This document shows, in pieces, positions 62,719 through 64,000 of a stretch of 64,000 bases of DNA. The position numbers and the translations under genes were made by a program. The notes below the pieces were generated by a model. The model was not told the origin of the DNA. It ran no database searches and saw nothing but the letters and a program-made list of their open reading frames with translations. Source of the DNA: an uncultured Lachnospiraceae bacterium (GTDB taxonomy: Bacteria > Bacillota > Clostridia > Lachnospirales > Lachnospiraceae); assembly GCA_934343915.1 (NCBI GenBank), contig CAKRIL010000019.1, forward strand, positions 1-64,000, in the 5' to 3' direction. Numbering within the stretch: position 1 is the stretch's first letter; the number at the start of each line of letters is the position of its first letter.

Positions 62719-63615
62719 TTACTTTTCGGTATTGGTCTTTTTTTCACCAAAACCGTATTTATAGCAGACTGCGTCAGCAGGACATGCCTTGATACATGCA
62801 CCGCATCGTATGCATTCAGGATGGTTTGGTGTTTTTGTTACGTTTACATCCATCTTACATGCGCGGGCACATTTTCCACAATTGATGCACTTATTTTTAT
62901 CAACCTGTATGCTCAACAGGGATACCTTGTTAAAAAGCGAATATATGGCACCCAGAGGGCATATCCACTTACAGAACGGTCTGTAAAAAATAATGCTTAA
63001 TATAATAAAAAGTATAAGTATAGAACTCTTGAAGGTAAAGAGCCTGCCCAGTGCCGAACGGATTCCGGAGTTGGTGAGGGAAAGCGGAATTGCTCCTTCA
63101 AGCACACCTTGCGGACATATATACTTACAGAAAAACGGATCGCCCATACCGATTGAGTTGGTAACAACGATAGGCAGTAAAATTACAAACACCGCAAGTA
63201 TTATATACTTGATATAGCGCAAAGGCTTAAGCTTTGCCGTGGAGAACTTTTTTCCCGGTATTTTATGCAGAAGCTCCTGAAACCATCCGAATGGGCAGAG
63301 AAAACCGCAGACAAATCTGCCAAGGAGCACTCCGATAAGTATAAAAAAACCGGTTATATAGTACGAAAACTTAAATTTTGAGGAACCCACTACTGCCTGA
63401 AAAGCACCTATCGGGCATGCACCTGATGCCGCCGGGCAGGAATAACAGTTAAGTCCAGGTACACATACAGACTTCATGCTACCGCGGTATATGGTTCCTT
63501 TAAAAAGATTGGGCAGATGGATATTGGTCAGCAGAGCTGCCGCAAGCTGAATCCATCCACGGAATTTTGCAGCTGCTTTTGAAAAAATATTTGTTTTTTT
63601 ATCCAATTCCAACAC
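62719..63615 (-). CDS. Membrane 4Fe-4S protein, NapH-like
   Basis: This 298-residue protein has about five membrane helices, membrane-edge cysteine motifs CGFLCPFGW, CKYICPQG and CKWICPLG, an N-terminal CVPGLNCYSCP cluster, and two C-terminal ferredoxin motifs CINCGKCARACKMD and CIRCGACIKACP. Such NapH-type proteins carry electrons between cytoplasm and outer face. GTG 63615 is the first start and overlaps the upstream small gene by 17 bases; TTG 63606 is an alternative. Its place between a CXXC peptide and a TlpA-like lipoprotein suggests it powers extracytoplasmic thiol reduction. Confidence 0.88.
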   Translation of the reverse strand: MLELDKKTNIFSKAAAKFRGWIQLAAALLTNIHLPNLFKGTIYRGSMKSVCVPGLNCYSCPAASGACPIGAFQAVVGSSKFKFSYYITGFFILIGVLLGRFVCGFLCPFGWFQELLHKIPGKKFSTAKLKPLRYIKYIILAVFVILLPIVVTNSIGMGDPFFCKYICPQGVLEGAIPLSLTNSGIRSALGRLFTFKSSILILFIILSIIFYRPFCKWICPLGAIYSLFNKVSLLSIQVDKNKCINCGKCARACKMDVNVTKTPNHPECIRCGACIKACPADAVCYKYGFGEKKTNTEK

Positions 63616-63745
63616 ACTCCAGACATAATTTTATTGCTTTGCTAAGTACCGTTGCAATTTCTCCGCGATAAGCACCGTATATAATCATGGCAATTCCGGC
63701 ACACAGCAGGACAATTTGTGTGATTGCTTTTGCTCGGGTTTTCAA
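63599..63745 (-). CDS. CD1871A-family CXXC membrane peptide
   Basis: This 48-residue protein uses a TTG start (63745) 7 bases after AGGTGG. It starts MKTRAKAITQIVLLCAG, has one membrane helix, and ends KLCLECVGIG with a CXXC pair. The same short family (CD1871A type) is found before 4Fe-4S membrane protein genes in other clostridia. The start codon and size make it easy to miss. It is the first gene of the three-gene redox operon. Confidence 0.8.
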   Translation of the reverse strand: MKTRAKAITQIVLLCAGIAMIIYGAYRGEIATVLSKAIKLCLECVGIG

Positions 63746-63812
63746 ATTGATACCACCTTTCTACTGTATATTTTGCAGGTCAATACAACTGCAGCAGGGC
63801 TTAAAGATAATA

Positions 63813-63841
63813 TTGACCTTTTCATAACATCATTTTACAAT
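63813..63841 (+). promoter_or_regulatory. Promoter of response regulator gene
   Basis: TTGACC at 63813-63818 and TACAAT at 63836-63841, with a 17-base spacer. It diverges from the redox operon. Confidence 0.6.
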
Positions 63842-63888
63842 AGTTGGTGTAAAATCTTTGTTAAGAAATCAGGCGGCAGGAGAATATT

Positions 63889-64000
63889 ATGAGACTGTTA
63901 ATAATAGAGGATGAAAAGAAACTATGTGATACTATCGCAAAGAGCCTGCATGCTTCAGGTTATGAGACAGATGTCTGTTACGACGGAAATGAAGCATTGG
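63889..64000 (+). CDS. Response regulator, N-terminal part
   Basis: The first 37 residues, MRLLIIEDEKKLCDTIAKSL and on to CYDGNEAL, are the start of an OmpR-type receiver domain with the acidic pair E7/D8. The rest lies beyond the window. GGCAGGAGA precedes the ATG. Divergent placement next to the CXXC/4Fe-4S/TlpA operon suggests it may control that operon, perhaps with a sensor kinase downstream. Confidence 0.88.
   Translation, partial: MRLLIIEDEKKLCDTIAKSLHASGYETDVCYDGNEAL

Overview
The window reads as chromosome of an anaerobic, Gram-positive clostridium, most likely a member of the Lachnospiraceae. The reasons are strong AGGAGG-type ribosome sites, moderate GC, DUF1836 and YerC-type genes, an FeS-type PurF, solute-binding lipoproteins, and a CXXC/4Fe-4S/TlpA-like redox operon of the kind seen in gut Firmicutes. 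Species cannot be fixed from the sequence alone. Most of the window is ordinary housekeeping and transport. I saw no phage, no complete insertion sequence, no CRISPR array, no rRNA and no tRNA.

Layout: 1-5.6 kb holds the end of an ApbE gene, an AraC regulator, glycogen phosphorylase, a HAD phosphatase and a PilZ protein. 5.8-9.6 kb is purC-purF-purB. 10-14.5 kb is a LacI-regulated sugar ABC importer (binding protein and two permeases, no ATPase). 14.6-17.6 kb is a pair of membrane-anchored surface proteins (PIG-L deacetylase and a GLUG-like protein). 17.6-19 kb is an aroA interrupted by one in-frame UAG. 19.1-22 kb is purA and an RNA methylase. 22-27.7 kb has small membrane proteins, a SEC-C protein, hslO and a cold-shock gene. 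27.9-37.9 kb has a tandem HD phosphodiesterase, an orphan NMT1-type binding protein, Cof phosphatase, YerC, DUF1836, PspA, PcrA and an RlmD-type methyltransferase. 38-47 kb is an oligopeptide (Opp) transporter in which four of five subunits carry large insertions. 47-59.4 kb has a soluble chemoreceptor, rhaD, a ribosome/stress operon (pseudouridine synthase, TetM-like GTPase fused to a Rae1-type nuclease, YczE-like protein, small alarmone synthetase), a TPR lipoprotein, hflX, folA, a CwlC-like amidase and a divergent rsmH paralog. 59.4-64 kb has cysteine desulfidase, RNase H, the extracytoplasmic redox operon and the start of a response regulator.

The most unusual signal is a family of five non-coding elements at about 1.2, 1.6, 5.1, 22.2 and 22.5 kb. 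They share ends (GGGAGAAGC / GCTTCGTAC), an inner inverted repeat around GTTCTTAGAAC, and, in four of them, outer inverted-repeat arms that differ from locus to locus. The three full-length copies carry two internal hairpins each. All six hairpins, read in the same orientation, present a hexaloop ANGGAN closed by C-G, and three match the whole CsrA/RsmE binding consensus A/UCANGGANGU/A. They could be CsrB/RsmZ-like decoy RNAs spread as a mobile-like repeat; this is inference and no csrA is in the window. The TetM-like/Rae1 fusion and the enlarged Opp transporter are the next most interesting items.
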